NCBI GenBank assembly: GCA_036320915.1
Contig: JAXBDG010000002.1
Span: forward strand, 310,001-374,000
Direction: 5' to 3'
Length of the DNA stretch: 64,000 nt
DNA from: Linnemannia elongata
Taxonomy: Eukaryota > Mortierellomycota > Mortierellomycetes > Mortierellales > Mortierellaceae
The notes beneath the pieces were generated by a model. It made no database searches. It saw only the letters and a program-made list of their open reading frames with translations, and was not told the origin of the DNA. This document shows positions 54,749 through 64,000 of this stretch, piece after piece (position 1 is the first letter of the stretch; each line of letters opens with the position of its first letter). A program made the translations under genes and the position numbers.

Positions 54749-57700
54749 TTACGCAAAGACATCGCGAAGGGCCCGCGGCATAGACACTCGTTCGGCCTGC
54801 TTCAAACCCTCATACCACTGGCTCACCTCCGCCAGCTGCTCCCTCTGACCATTGCTCAACGCCACAATCGCCAGCGCCGACTGCGCTTGGTGGCTCAAAG
54901 TCGCCTCAGCCTTTAAGATCGCATTGAACATCTGCAAGACAGGCCGAGTATCGTTCGTCGCACTCTGGCCTTCCGAGTCCACAGACTTGCAACGTGCCTC
55001 TCGAACGACCGCAGCAACAAGTGGCAAGGCAAACTTGTGTAGTGTAGGGTCAAAGATCTGCTTGAAAAGGGTAGGCTTGAGAATATCGTTGAAGAGCTCC
55101 TCCCAATCGTAGGCATATATCAACAGCAGTTCAAGTGCCTTGCGGATCGAGAACTCGAGTCCCGGTGTTGTCTGACACTTCTCAAAAAACTCTGGGGCTT
55201 GAACAGTGTCCATGATGCTCTTGATCACCTCATCCATATATGGCGCTTCATCGAAGACCGGCCAGTCACACTTCTTGGTGAACGTCGCAAAGTAGTTCTG
55301 TCATAGAAGAAAACGTAAGTAAAACAAACATTGTCAGCACAACAAAAACTGAGAGATTGGAGGCAACGACCACTGCGAAACTTAATGACCCATTGTTATC
55401 ATGATAACGTACCTTTGTACCCTCGCCAGCACCTGCTTGCAAAGACCCAAGAACTGCTTGGAAGGCAGTAAACATGATTCTTCGAGGATCTAAGGTAATA
55501 GAACAACATGCGCAAACTGTTAGTTGGTATGACAGCAACTTGAAGGGCTACCATGCAACAAATGAAATATGCATTAAGAACGAAATGATATGCACCTGCG
55601 TCATCTTTGGCTTCGGACGGGATGACAAATATCGAGGGCCAAACGGCGGCGATGGTCTCGGAGAGGAATAGGGTAACTTTGGGAATGGTTGTCTCACGCA
55701 AAAGGTCATACGCGAGGACCTGGATGGGCTGCGAATCGTTCTTGGCCTGGTATACTGCTGTCAGTACTCTCAGCAGAATACTGTCAGTCAGGTAAAGGTA
55801 ACAAAGGTAAAGATTACGAAAGATACGCGATTAGTAGTCGGCATAGCCATAGACAGCTCCTTGAAGTGACCTGTTCGCAATGGAATATAGCATTAAAAAT
55901 ACTTACGATGTGATTTCCACTCGATCTTCCTTGGTTGCTCCATGCAATATCGACTCATAGGCGAACGTGTAAAATTTTGAAGGAATGTTCATCTATTGTA
56001 TCAAGAACAAACAGCATGGACTGTTAGTTTCCTTGGCTCGCATTCGTACTTCGTTCCAAGAAGGAAATGTTTGTTATTCTCTTGAAGCCTACCTCTGGGA
56101 ATCGTGCGTCCAAAAGACAGATCAGCAGGGCAATGTTGGTCTCTGGGTCTGAAAAGCTCTTGGAAGTCGTAATGTTGTCGAATCCGTCAAGCGACCAAAC
56201 TTTTGCTTTGTCACTGTAATGCATGGACTTCTTCCTGTATGCTTTGACGGTAGAGGCGATATCAGGAATCTTCTTTTGTACAGCCTCAAATAATGCATCC
56301 AGTTTGGCCGGCAAAATGGTCGCAATGATGTCCAGTTTGGTGTGCGCTTGGCTGTCGTCGACAATGGGCGAGTTCATCAACGACGAGAAATCTAGAGTAA
56401 TAAGGACAACGGTTCGTTGTGCTGGTCAGTAAAACGCAACACTCAATACTTCACCATGAACAAGAAACAAAACACTTACAGGCTAGGGGATTCGTGATGG
56501 AAGGCGTAAGCGGGTTGACCGAGATATTCCTGATCTCAAGTTGCGAAAAGTCTGTTGTGCTGGTACTGGCCTTCGTCTCCCGCTTGGTGTACTTTCGCTT
56601 CTGCTTGGGCGGTTCGGGAACAGCCTCCGGGTTCTTCTTTGGTCGACCAGGCTTGCGTCGTGTTAGTGCATCCGATGCTTCTGACGCTATCGTTCCCGCC
56701 GGTGCTGCTGTGGTTGCCGAAGATGTTGAGAACATGATTGCCTCGCTATGTTGGACAGCTTCCTTAGCATGAGAAATGATATCTTCATGGTGATCATCGA
56801 GTCCTGCGATGACGCCATTGTCAAGCTCCATCTCCATATCCTCCGCCTCTTCCTCGACTCGCCTTTTCTTGCCCTTCCTTACTGGCAGTTCGACTCGTGC
56901 AATAGTGTCGTCTGCAGTCGGGGCAGTCACCGCTGACATGCTGGTTGGAGGAGGGATATATGGCGATTGTGGGGTGAATGGTCCTGGCATAGTGAGTTGG
57001 CGTGTGAGCGTCTCCTGAAGGGTATTCTTCTCCTTGGTTAGAGTTATGACCTGCTCCTCCAGAACCGTGATCCTCTGTTTGTCATCCATGCTGCCACTGA
57101 CCCACCGAAGCATCGAGAACTGTGTCTTAAGTTGTTCCAGAGAGTCCAAGGCCGAATCTAACTGCAGCTTTGAAAGGTCGCTTGCACTAAGCTGGACAGG
57201 TGCCATTGGTGGCGACATTGGTCCCATTGGTTTGGATATCCTGCTAGTCACCGGGGATCTGGCCGTCATTACTGGAGACTTGATCATGATGGGTGACTTG
57301 GCAGTCAGAACAGGTGACTTGATGGTTTTGATGGGTGACTTGATAGGCTCAACGGTGCTTATCAATGTTGTCGGCTGAGAGCCTCCTGCTCCTCCTGCTT
57401 CTCCTTGTTCTGGGAAAATCTCCTCGAAAAAGTCGTCCGTGCCCCCCATCTCCATAAATTCCTCATTGTCCTGGTGGTTCTCTAGTCGACGCTCAAGCTC
57501 CGAGTTCTCGTTCCGAAGGTCAATGATGATCATGTTCAGCGCCTTTTGTTTCTCGTGCAGCTCCTCCACCTTCTTGGCCAATCTCTGGTGTTTCTCCTCG
57601 GCAGTCTTGATCTCCTCCTTGGCCAGCTCCATGTCAAGATACCGTTCTGTTGCCACATCGTCCAAACGACCAGTGAGTTCCTCTACTTTGCTCTCCAATT

Positions 57701-58556
57701 CCGTCTCGCGTTTGGATTTCCGAGTCTCCTCCTCCTGTTGCCACTTTTTCCGGTTCTCTGCCAACCATGCGGCTCTATCGGTGCTCTCCGCAGTAGCCTT
57801 CATCAACTTTTCTCGCAGTGCTGTCACTTCAGTACTCCTAGGTTTTAAGAACAAATCTAGTGTTAGTATGTGACAGTTAGCCTATTGTGTATGCAAATGT
57901 TAAATGGCCATGAATCCTGTGAAAGCCCTACCGCTTGCGATTCGCTTGCTCGAGAGTTTTGTTAGCAAGGCTGAGCTTCTTTTGAAGATCCAAGACTTCA
58001 GCGGTGAGACGTTCCTGTCCGTGCGTCTTCTCCTCGAGCTGGTGATTCAACATCTGCTGGGACCTAAGCGACTGTGCGAGCTTGCTAATTTGAGCCTCAG
58101 ACTCCTTCAGTTTTGTCTTTGTCAATTCCGCCTCTGCCTTGAGCTCGTCGACCTCGTCGGTATTTATGACAGGTATGTTCGCCGTCGCATGTTGGAGAGT
58201 ACTGATCTGTGCTTTGGCGGCCTCCAGTTCCTTCTTGACCGCGTCCATCTCTAATCCACGTCATAGAAATGAATAAACATGTATAAGTTCCCTGCTTGAA
58301 TCATTGATATGTTCATGTCGATAATTGCTTTGAAAGTTTCCTTCCAGGGTTGTAAAAAGTACGCACCAGACTCTTTGTTCTTGAAGATCTCCATGAGTTT
58401 AGAGACACTGATGACTTTGCGCTTGATGTTCTTGACATTCTCGCTGACGGCATCATTGAGTACAGCAGGCGAGATTGTATTTGGCGTTGAAACATCAATA
58501 CCTGGGGTTGTCGCGTCCATGGTCGGTTGTGCAGTTGTTGCTGAGCTGCCCTCCAT
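54749..58556 (-). CDS. Coiled-coil AT-hook protein with helical C-terminus (possible ICE1 relative)
   Basis: Eight exons (58556-58367, 58250-57932, 57837-56480, 56391-56093, 55992-55907, 55780-55596, 55489-55413, 55297-54749) join in phase to give 1020 residues. Residues about 65-300 form a long coiled coil rich in Glu/Lys/Leu heptads. A run of SP-containing repeats follows (IKSPIKTIKSPVLTAKSPI), which look like proline-directed kinase sites. Near 563 is an AT-hook (RRKPGRPKKNP) next to a basic KQKRKYTKR stretch, so the protein is probably nuclear and DNA-binding. The C-terminal about 400 residues are helical. The arrangement of an N-terminal coiled coil and a C-terminal helical module with a YDWEELFNDILKP motif recalls the ICE1 scaffold of the little elongation complex, but this is a weak, unverified resemblance. 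I otherwise do not recognise it. Confidence 0.72.
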
Positions 58557-58882
58557 GGTGGCGTCCTTTTTCTCCTTCGTTCTGTCTGTGTTCGAGTGTG
58601 AGTGTGCTTGTAGGCGTGAGTGGGCTACAAGGAAAATGAAAGACTGCGACCACAATTCCTCTACAGTCCCCTTAACAAAGCCAATGAGCATGAGTGTGAC
58701 GTTCACACATGAAGATGTGGCTTGTGGGAATGCAAAATTTTGTACCTTTCTGCCTTCCAATCGCAAATGCTGCTGTCCACTAGAAGTGAGTTTACTCGGG
58801 AGGGGAGGGGAGAGAATAAAAATGTCGGAAGTGCTGGTTTTCGTTTGTTCCTCCCTTTCCCCCTCCCTACTCTCTCATAACC
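58557..58882. promoter_or_regulatory. Divergent promoter region (AT-hook gene / ADP-ATP carrier)
   Basis: 326 bp separates two divergently transcribed genes. A CT-rich block (58840-58875) directly precedes the carrier ATG. No specific element is named. Confidence 0.45.
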
Positions 58883-60424
58883 ATGTCTACCCAGACCAAG
58901 CCTAAGAAGGACGCCAAGGCTTTCGCCGCCGATTTCCTCATGGTAGGCATACTCTTCTATCTTTTCTTTACCCTTGGCCATGCCTATCATTATTGTATCT
59001 CTTTTTTTTCCTTGCATATTCCAGAAAAGGACGAACGAACGACGGCAGACGAGAAAAAAAATACTGATCAACGAGATCGAGGAATAAAAACCAGAGTCGT
59101 CGATCTCGGATCATCCGAAACAACACCCAAGGAAGATGATGACAGCAACAGAGAGAGGCAGATGGAAGCAAGCAAGTTGGTTTACTCAGTGTATGCCAAC
59201 AGGGCTATTCCTTTCGTCGTTCGTTCGTTCGTTCGTTGGTTCGTTCTCTCAGTCCCTTTTTCTGCGACGTACCCCCTTTTTTTTTCTTACACTTCCTCGA
59301 CCCTTCCCTTTTTCGTCCTCATCCTTTTTTTTCATCTGGCCTTGTGATCTCGATCAACAACACCCGACCCGACCTCTCGACTCGTACCACTTCCGCCTTG
59401 ATCACCTTTGTTTCTTTTAACTGCCTCAACCTCGCCTTTCCTATGGCTCGGTTTTACTTTCCTTATCTCACTCAAAGACATTCTTCAACCAATTGGATCT
59501 AACTTGCTAACGTATACATGTTTTATCTTTATTATTTGAAAATAGGGAGGTGTTTCCGCCGCCGTCTCCAAGACCGCTGCTGCCCCCATTGAGCGTATTA
59601 AGCTTCTCCTCCAGAACCAGGATGAGATGCTCAAGACCGGCCGTCTCTCCCACCCCTACAAGGGCATCACTGACTGCTTCAAGCGTGTCATTGCCGATGA
59701 GGGTATCAAGCCCCTCTGGAGAGGTAACACTGCCAACGTCATCCGTTACTTCCCCACCCAGGCTTTGAACTTCGCTTTCAAGGATTACTTCAAGGCCATG
59801 TTCAACTTCAAGAAGGAGCGTGACGGTTACGCCAAGTGGTTCGCCGGTAACATTGCCTCCGGTGGTGCCGCTGGTGCCTGCTCCCTCCTCTTCGTCTACT
59901 CCTTGGATTACGCCCGTACCCGTCTTGCCAACGATGCCAAGGGCAAGAACGGTGGTGCCCGTCAGTTCAACGGTCTCATTGATGTCTACCGCAAGACCAT
60001 CGCCACCGATGGTGTTGCCGGTCTTTACCGCGGTTTCCCTCTCTCTGCTTTCGGTATTATCATTTACCGTGGTTTGTACTTCGGTCTTTACGATTCCGTC
60101 AAGCCCTTGTTGCCCGCTCAGCTCCAGGGATCTTTCCTCGCCTCCTTCATTCTCGGATTCGGTGTCACCAACTTGGCTGGTCTCGCCTCCTACCCCGTTG
60201 ATACCGTCCGCAGAAGAATGATGATGACCTCTGGTGAGGCCGTCAAGTACTCTTCCTCGTTCGATGCCTTCAAGCAGATCGTCAACAAGGAGGGTTACAA
60301 GTCCCTCTTCAAGGGTGCTGGTGCCAACGTCCTCCGTGCCATCGCCGGTGCTGGTGTCTTGTCTGGTTACGATCAGCTCCAGGTCATCTTCTTCGGCAAG
60401 GCCTACTCTGGCGGTTCCGGATAA
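58883..60424 (+). CDS. AAC: Mitochondrial ADP/ATP carrier (adenine nucleotide translocase)
   Basis: Two exons (58883-58942, 59546-60424) give 312 residues, normal for the family. It exchanges cytosolic ADP for matrix ATP across the inner mitochondrial membrane. The RRRMMM signature, specific for ADP/ATP carriers, is at about 242-247. Three mitochondrial-carrier repeats are visible, with [22 protein letters not shown] and [12 protein letters not shown] as their PxD/ExxK/R-type motifs. [20 protein letters not shown] is also typical. Codons are strongly biased to C-ending forms, unlike the neighbouring genes, as expected for high expression. The bias also leaves a 335-codon frame open on the opposite strand, which is an artefact. 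The 603-bp intron after 20 codons is long for this window and may carry expression signals. Confidence 0.97.
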
Positions 60425-61141
60425 GCGCGCTTTGTGTTTCCTTTCCTCTATCAAGAATAACAACACCCCTCGCCCTTGTCTGAACCTACTTAGACGTCTA
60501 TTTGAACATAACAAAAAGACAAATGATTATGAAAGACATAATAAATGCATTGAAAAAAATCATACCCTCACTCTCTTCTCCTTTCGCATGGTTTTTTTTT
60601 GTTGGGTGGTGGGTCGTTTGTGCCTGGGATGTATGTGGCAACTTTCCGCCTTTCAACTCAGCTCGTCATTCCCGAACGAACCTTCCGTTCGTCTTGTGGC
60701 TTGTTGTGTTTTGTTATTTGGCTTGATTGTTTAGGTGGGTGGACACGTTCAGGGGATAGAGCACGCAGATGTCTGTCATATTCTCATATCTGAAATGCGC
60801 ACAGAACTATGGCGTTTCTAAAACATTTAAGTATGTTTCTCTGCAATCACAGGAAAGGAAAAAAAAAAAAAGGTGTCCACGCGCACAACCTCAACCTCCT
60901 TTCCTACCCCCTTTTCTGTGCTTTTGTTTACCACGTTCGTACATTAGCATGTGTGCGTGTGTGTGTATCAGTGTATAGATCAACTATGTCTGAAACTATA
61001 TCCATGTTCCGCAAAGACGCGAGACACCCTTTTTGTTTATTACTACGAGAGTCATGGCGCCCTTCCAACCTTCCAAGGAGAGTAACACACATAAAAAAAA
61101 TAAAAAAAAATAAAATAGGCCTCGCACTTTGAAGATAGCAG
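60425..61141. other. Convergent 3' spacer
   Basis: 3' regions of the carrier and the Tls1-like gene. T- and A-runs and a GTGTGT patch near 60950-60965. No gene is supported. Confidence 0.5.
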
Positions 61142-62709
61142 CTAGCGCCTGGTACGCTTCTTGAAACGCTCCATGACAAGATCATCCGTCGCCATACCAC
61201 GCCCAACACCACCCCTGTTCCCTTGGTTATTGCTGTTGCCATAGTTCTGGAAACGATGGTTGGGTACACCTCCTCCTGACTGGTTGCTGCTGTTATTGTT
61301 ATTGTAGTTGTTATTCCTGTTATTGCTGTTGTTATTGTTATTGTTGGAGTTGCGGTTGTTTTGGCGGTGGTGTGAGATGCGTTCGCTGTCGGAAGGAATG
61401 TATGCCGGTTGTGAGAACTATGAGGGCGGCGGGGGTGAAAGAATGCGGAGCATATTGTTAGTTGATTCCTGTATTGAGAGAGATGTGCAAAGATATCATT
61501 AGAGTTACATTGGAGTAGTGTGATACTTACTCTCTCGTTGGCGGTGTAATTCGTCGTTGTCCGCTCCTCAAACAGCTTGCGTTTTGCTTTCTCGGTCTCT
61601 TCGATATTCCTCAGCCTTGCACTATGAAGGGTGATGAGCGCAGATGATTGAAGACATGATATATCAGTTAGTATCAATTGCTTTCTCTGTGTTGAGAAAA
61701 CTAGATCGGATCATATCAGAAAGAAAAACACTTTGAAACTTACTCCATGCCAAGGTCTACTTCTGGAATGGCTGTCAACATGGTTGTCGAAAGTTGGACA
61801 TTTCCTTCCTGCTCAGGTCTTGGTGCCGTTTTCTATTACCAGCATCAACGCAATAAAAACCCATCGTCAGTCAAATATCACTCCCTTGAAAGTTCCCACT
61901 GTAACAACATTGCTCAGAAAAAGGCCTCGTGGACTCAAGGATCTTCAAGACATACCCTGATTCCGAGCTCATCCAAAATATCAGTGTCTCCGTTATAATT
62001 GCCAGGCTGCTCATATGCATCTTCGGCATCTCCAGCTTCGCCTCGACGCTTCTTCATCTCGTCCTCAATATACTTCATCATGTGTTTGTCGACATCCAGT
62101 GCATTCGTCTGTTTCGTGAACGTATTCATCATTCCTGACTTTGTCGACGATTCACTACAGGTTTGAAAAGTTTAGGTTAGAACATCGCAAGATAACAGAC
62201 GCCGTAATGTCATAGCCTCGTCCGTGTTGAGAAAATACAAAGAAGAGAAGATCGCATACCCTTCTTCATTGCGGCGGACTTCATCCATATCGACGAGTCC
62301 TCCTCCTGAGAGCAGCTTGTACGGATCGGCAGCGACGATCTTGTCCTTCTTCTTCTTCTTTCCTGTAGTGTCTCCGACCAATAGATCGACGGCTGCGATT
62401 CCTGCGGGCCGCTGTCTGAACTTTCGAAGTTCAATCAACTCGTCCAGACTATGTTTTCAAATTGTATGAATTAAACGATAACACCAATTAGCCAAGTGTT
62501 TAGAGTGTTGTGGTCACGGTCTCCTATGAGAGTTCTTTGTGGTATCGTGAGTGGGAGTATGGTATTTACCTGAGTCCCTCTGGCTCGTCGTCCCGGGCAG
62601 TTGCACCCTCAGCAGTTGCTGCTCCAGTCTCGGACAAGGGAGTGCCTGCATCCTCAGGGGTATCCTCACGCTTCTTGCGGTAATTGCGTTTCTTGATGGT
62701 TGTGCTCAT
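61142..62709 (-). CDS. Tls1 / C9orf78 (Hep59) family spliceosomal factor
   Basis: Six exons (62709-62570, 62448-62260, 62154-61956, 61832-61744, 61621-61531, 61417-61142) join in phase to give 327 residues. Family landmarks occur in order: a basic N-terminus KKRNYRKKRED, then ELRKFRQRPAGIAAVDLLVG, then GGGLVDMDEV, then DKHMMKYIEDEMKKRRG, then LTAIPEVDLGMDARLRNIEE, and the C-terminal ERFKKRTRR. Human C9orf78 and fission yeast Tls1 interact with Brr2 in the U5 snRNP and affect splice-site choice; Tls1 also affects telomeric heterochromatin through splicing of specific transcripts. Anything more for this fungus is inference. The last exon carries an Asn/Ser-rich insert (runs of AAC/AAT codons) just before the conserved basic end. 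It is divergent from the next gene. Confidence 0.88.
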
Positions 62710-63080
62710 GTTTTCTTCTTGCTCCTGTGATTGTCTTGTGTGTGTGATTGTGTCCTTGGCTGATTGGGTGGTCTGTAATGTGTGTCTGCTTGAGGAATGC
62801 AGCAAGCTGATGGAAGGAGCAGCCTTTATCAAAGGGCCAGAGAGTGTGGCTTTGTTCCATTTTTTTTCAACCAAAGAAAAGAGACCAACCTTGATTTCGT
62901 CCTTTCGCTCCCACAGCATTTTTTTTCCCTTCCCTCTTACCCAACCCCTCTCCTTTCCTTCTTCAATTCACGAACTCCATCGTTCGTACCTCCTTCCTGA
63001 CTCGCACATCACGGGCAGGAGTCAAAAAATAACCAACCAACCAACCAACCAAACCAACCAAACCAACCCCTGTGACGGTA
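62710..63080. promoter_or_regulatory. Divergent promoter region with (AACC)n repeat
   Basis: 370 bp separates the Tls1-like gene (-) and the partial gene (+). It includes CT-rich stretches (62920-62970) and an (AACC)n-type repeat at about 63030-63068 just before the plus-strand ATG. Confidence 0.5.
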
Positions 63081-64000
63081 ATGGACTCACCACAGAACCA
63101 ACCCCGTGGCGGTAGTAGCAACAGCAGCAGCGGGCGTAACGGAGCCAACAACTCCAACTCCAACCCCAGCCCCAACAACGGAGGTGGCGATGGTGCAAAC
63201 AGGCGGCTACCAAAAGTCGATGTCTACATCCCGCGTCACCGTCGAGGAGCCAACGACGATGCCTCCAACTCTCTCCCACCTTCAGAATCAACCGACTCTC
63301 GACAAAGTTCCACTGCCTCATCACCTCGACAGGCCGCTTCTCGGAATACTTTAACTTCTCGCAGCAATAGCAGTTATGGTCGGGACGATGGGTTGGAGGA
63401 CACATCTTCGTCTTCCAGGTCGGGCAACAATTCGTCGAGTAGTGGTGATGTCCAGCGGCGTGGTCGAGGAAAGTTTATGGGGCCTGGAACAAACAGCGGT
63501 AGCGCTGTTGGTTCAAAGACGAACGGCGGAAATGGTGGTACTAGGGGCAACGGCGGTCGGGACCGGGACTACAGAGGCAGCGGATCAAACGGCAATAGCG
63601 GGTCCAGCAGGAACAACAGCAACAAGACCACCAGTGGATATGGCTCTGCATCAACCTCCTCGCCACCGTTGCAACAGCCATCCCCGACAACAACAGCACA
63701 GACACCAGCAGCAGCGCGGCATCCACCGCGAGGACGTGATTTCGATGCAACCGTCCTCAGACGTTATAGCGATGATGAGAACAGACCCAATTCGTCCTTT
63801 TCACGATCAAGCAGTTACACATCCACTCGATCCAGCAACAACAACAATCAGTCATCCTCTGCGTCAACATATTCAAGATCAACTGGGCGGACACAGGACT
63901 CTAATGCCGCAGCATCAAGGAGACCTGACCGTTCGGATGAAGGATCCTGGAGGAGAGAAGTGCCCAAATCGACCGAGACAACTACAACAACTGGAACCTC
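63081..64000 (+). CDS. Ser/Asn/Gly-rich protein, 5' part only (runs off the window)
   Basis: The frame opens at ATG 63081 (MDSPQNQPRGGSSNSSS) and has no stop through position 64000, giving at least 306 residues. The sequence is disordered and low-complexity: Ser, Asn, Gly, Arg and Thr dominate, with RG/RGG-like bits and RDRDYRG. One short conserved-looking motif, RRLPKVDVYIPRHRRG, lies at about residues 42-57, of a kind seen at the N-terminus of some fungal RNA-associated proteins. No domain can be assigned from this part. An intron inside the visible part cannot be excluded, but none is needed. Confidence 0.65.
   Translation, partial: MDSPQNQPRGGSSNSSSGRNGANNSNSNPSPNNGGGDGANRRLPKVDVYIPRHRRGANDDASNSLPPSESTDSRQSSTASSPRQAASRNTLTSRSNSSYGRDDGLEDTSSSSRSGNNSSSSGDVQRRGRGKFMGPGTNSGSAVGSKTNGGNGGTRGNGGRDRDYRGSGSNGNSGSSRNNSNKTTSGYGSASTSSPPLQQPSPTTTAQTPAAARHPPRGRDFDATVLRRYSDDENRPNSSFSRSSSYTSTRSSNNNNQSSSASTYSRSTGRTQDSNAAASRRPDRSDEGSWRREVPKSTETTTTTGT

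Noticed and set aside
59507..60514. 335-codon minus-strand frame opposite the ADP/ATP carrier
   Set aside because: It is an artefact of strong C-ending codon bias in the carrier. The peptide has no domain and the sense strand encodes an unmistakable carrier.

Overview
The window reads as nuclear DNA of a filamentous fungus, most likely an early-diverging one of the Mortierella type (Mortierellomycota). This placement is an inference from gene content and style, with no database search behind it. The genes carry many short GT-AG introns, mostly about 40 to 200 bp. Codon use is C-ending in the highly expressed ADP/ATP carrier gene. Intergenic DNA is rich in homopolymers and pyrimidine tracts, and there are F-box/RNI-type leucine-rich-repeat genes. 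I rebuilt exon structures by hand from splice signals, reading-frame phase and family motifs. Every multi-exon model given below closes in phase.

The first 17.3 kb is an accessory region built on a segmental tandem duplication (about 0.78-9.7 kb and 10.4-17.3 kb). Each copy holds, in the same order: a protein-kinase gene on the plus strand, a decayed fragment of an IQGAP-type RasGAP gene on the minus strand, an F-box/LRR gene on the minus strand, and a non-coding block containing a roughly 0.8 kb repeat (three tandem units in copy A, one in copy B). The kinase is intact in copy B and broken in its ATP-binding loop in copy A. The LRR genes are open in both copies but differ by exactly six 28-residue repeats.

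From 17.7 to 35.1 kb lie housekeeping-like genes: a 2326-residue protein with three START-like domains and a C-terminal membrane segment (minus), divergent from an unrecognised 468-residue helical protein (plus), then condensin subunit 1 / CAP-D2 (plus). From 36 to 50.4 kb are two paralogous FAD-dependent monooxygenases (plus), which flank a BTB-domain gene (plus), a mitochondrial ribosomal protein mL57-like gene (minus), an unrecognised pseudogene, and a gene-poor stretch rich in homopolymers. The second monooxygenase has a 1.59 kb intron and an 11-nt microexon inside its FAD-binding GD motif.

From 50.7 to 64 kb are an Mbp1-type APSES/ankyrin cell-cycle transcription factor (minus), a coiled-coil AT-hook protein possibly related to ICE1 (minus), the mitochondrial ADP/ATP carrier (plus), a Tls1/C9orf78 spliceosomal factor (minus), and the start of a low-complexity Ser/Asn/Gly-rich gene that runs off the window (plus). 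No rRNA, tRNA, CRISPR array or intact transposon was recognised. The most unusual material is the decaying and diversifying duplication at the left and the microexon/long-intron monooxygenase.
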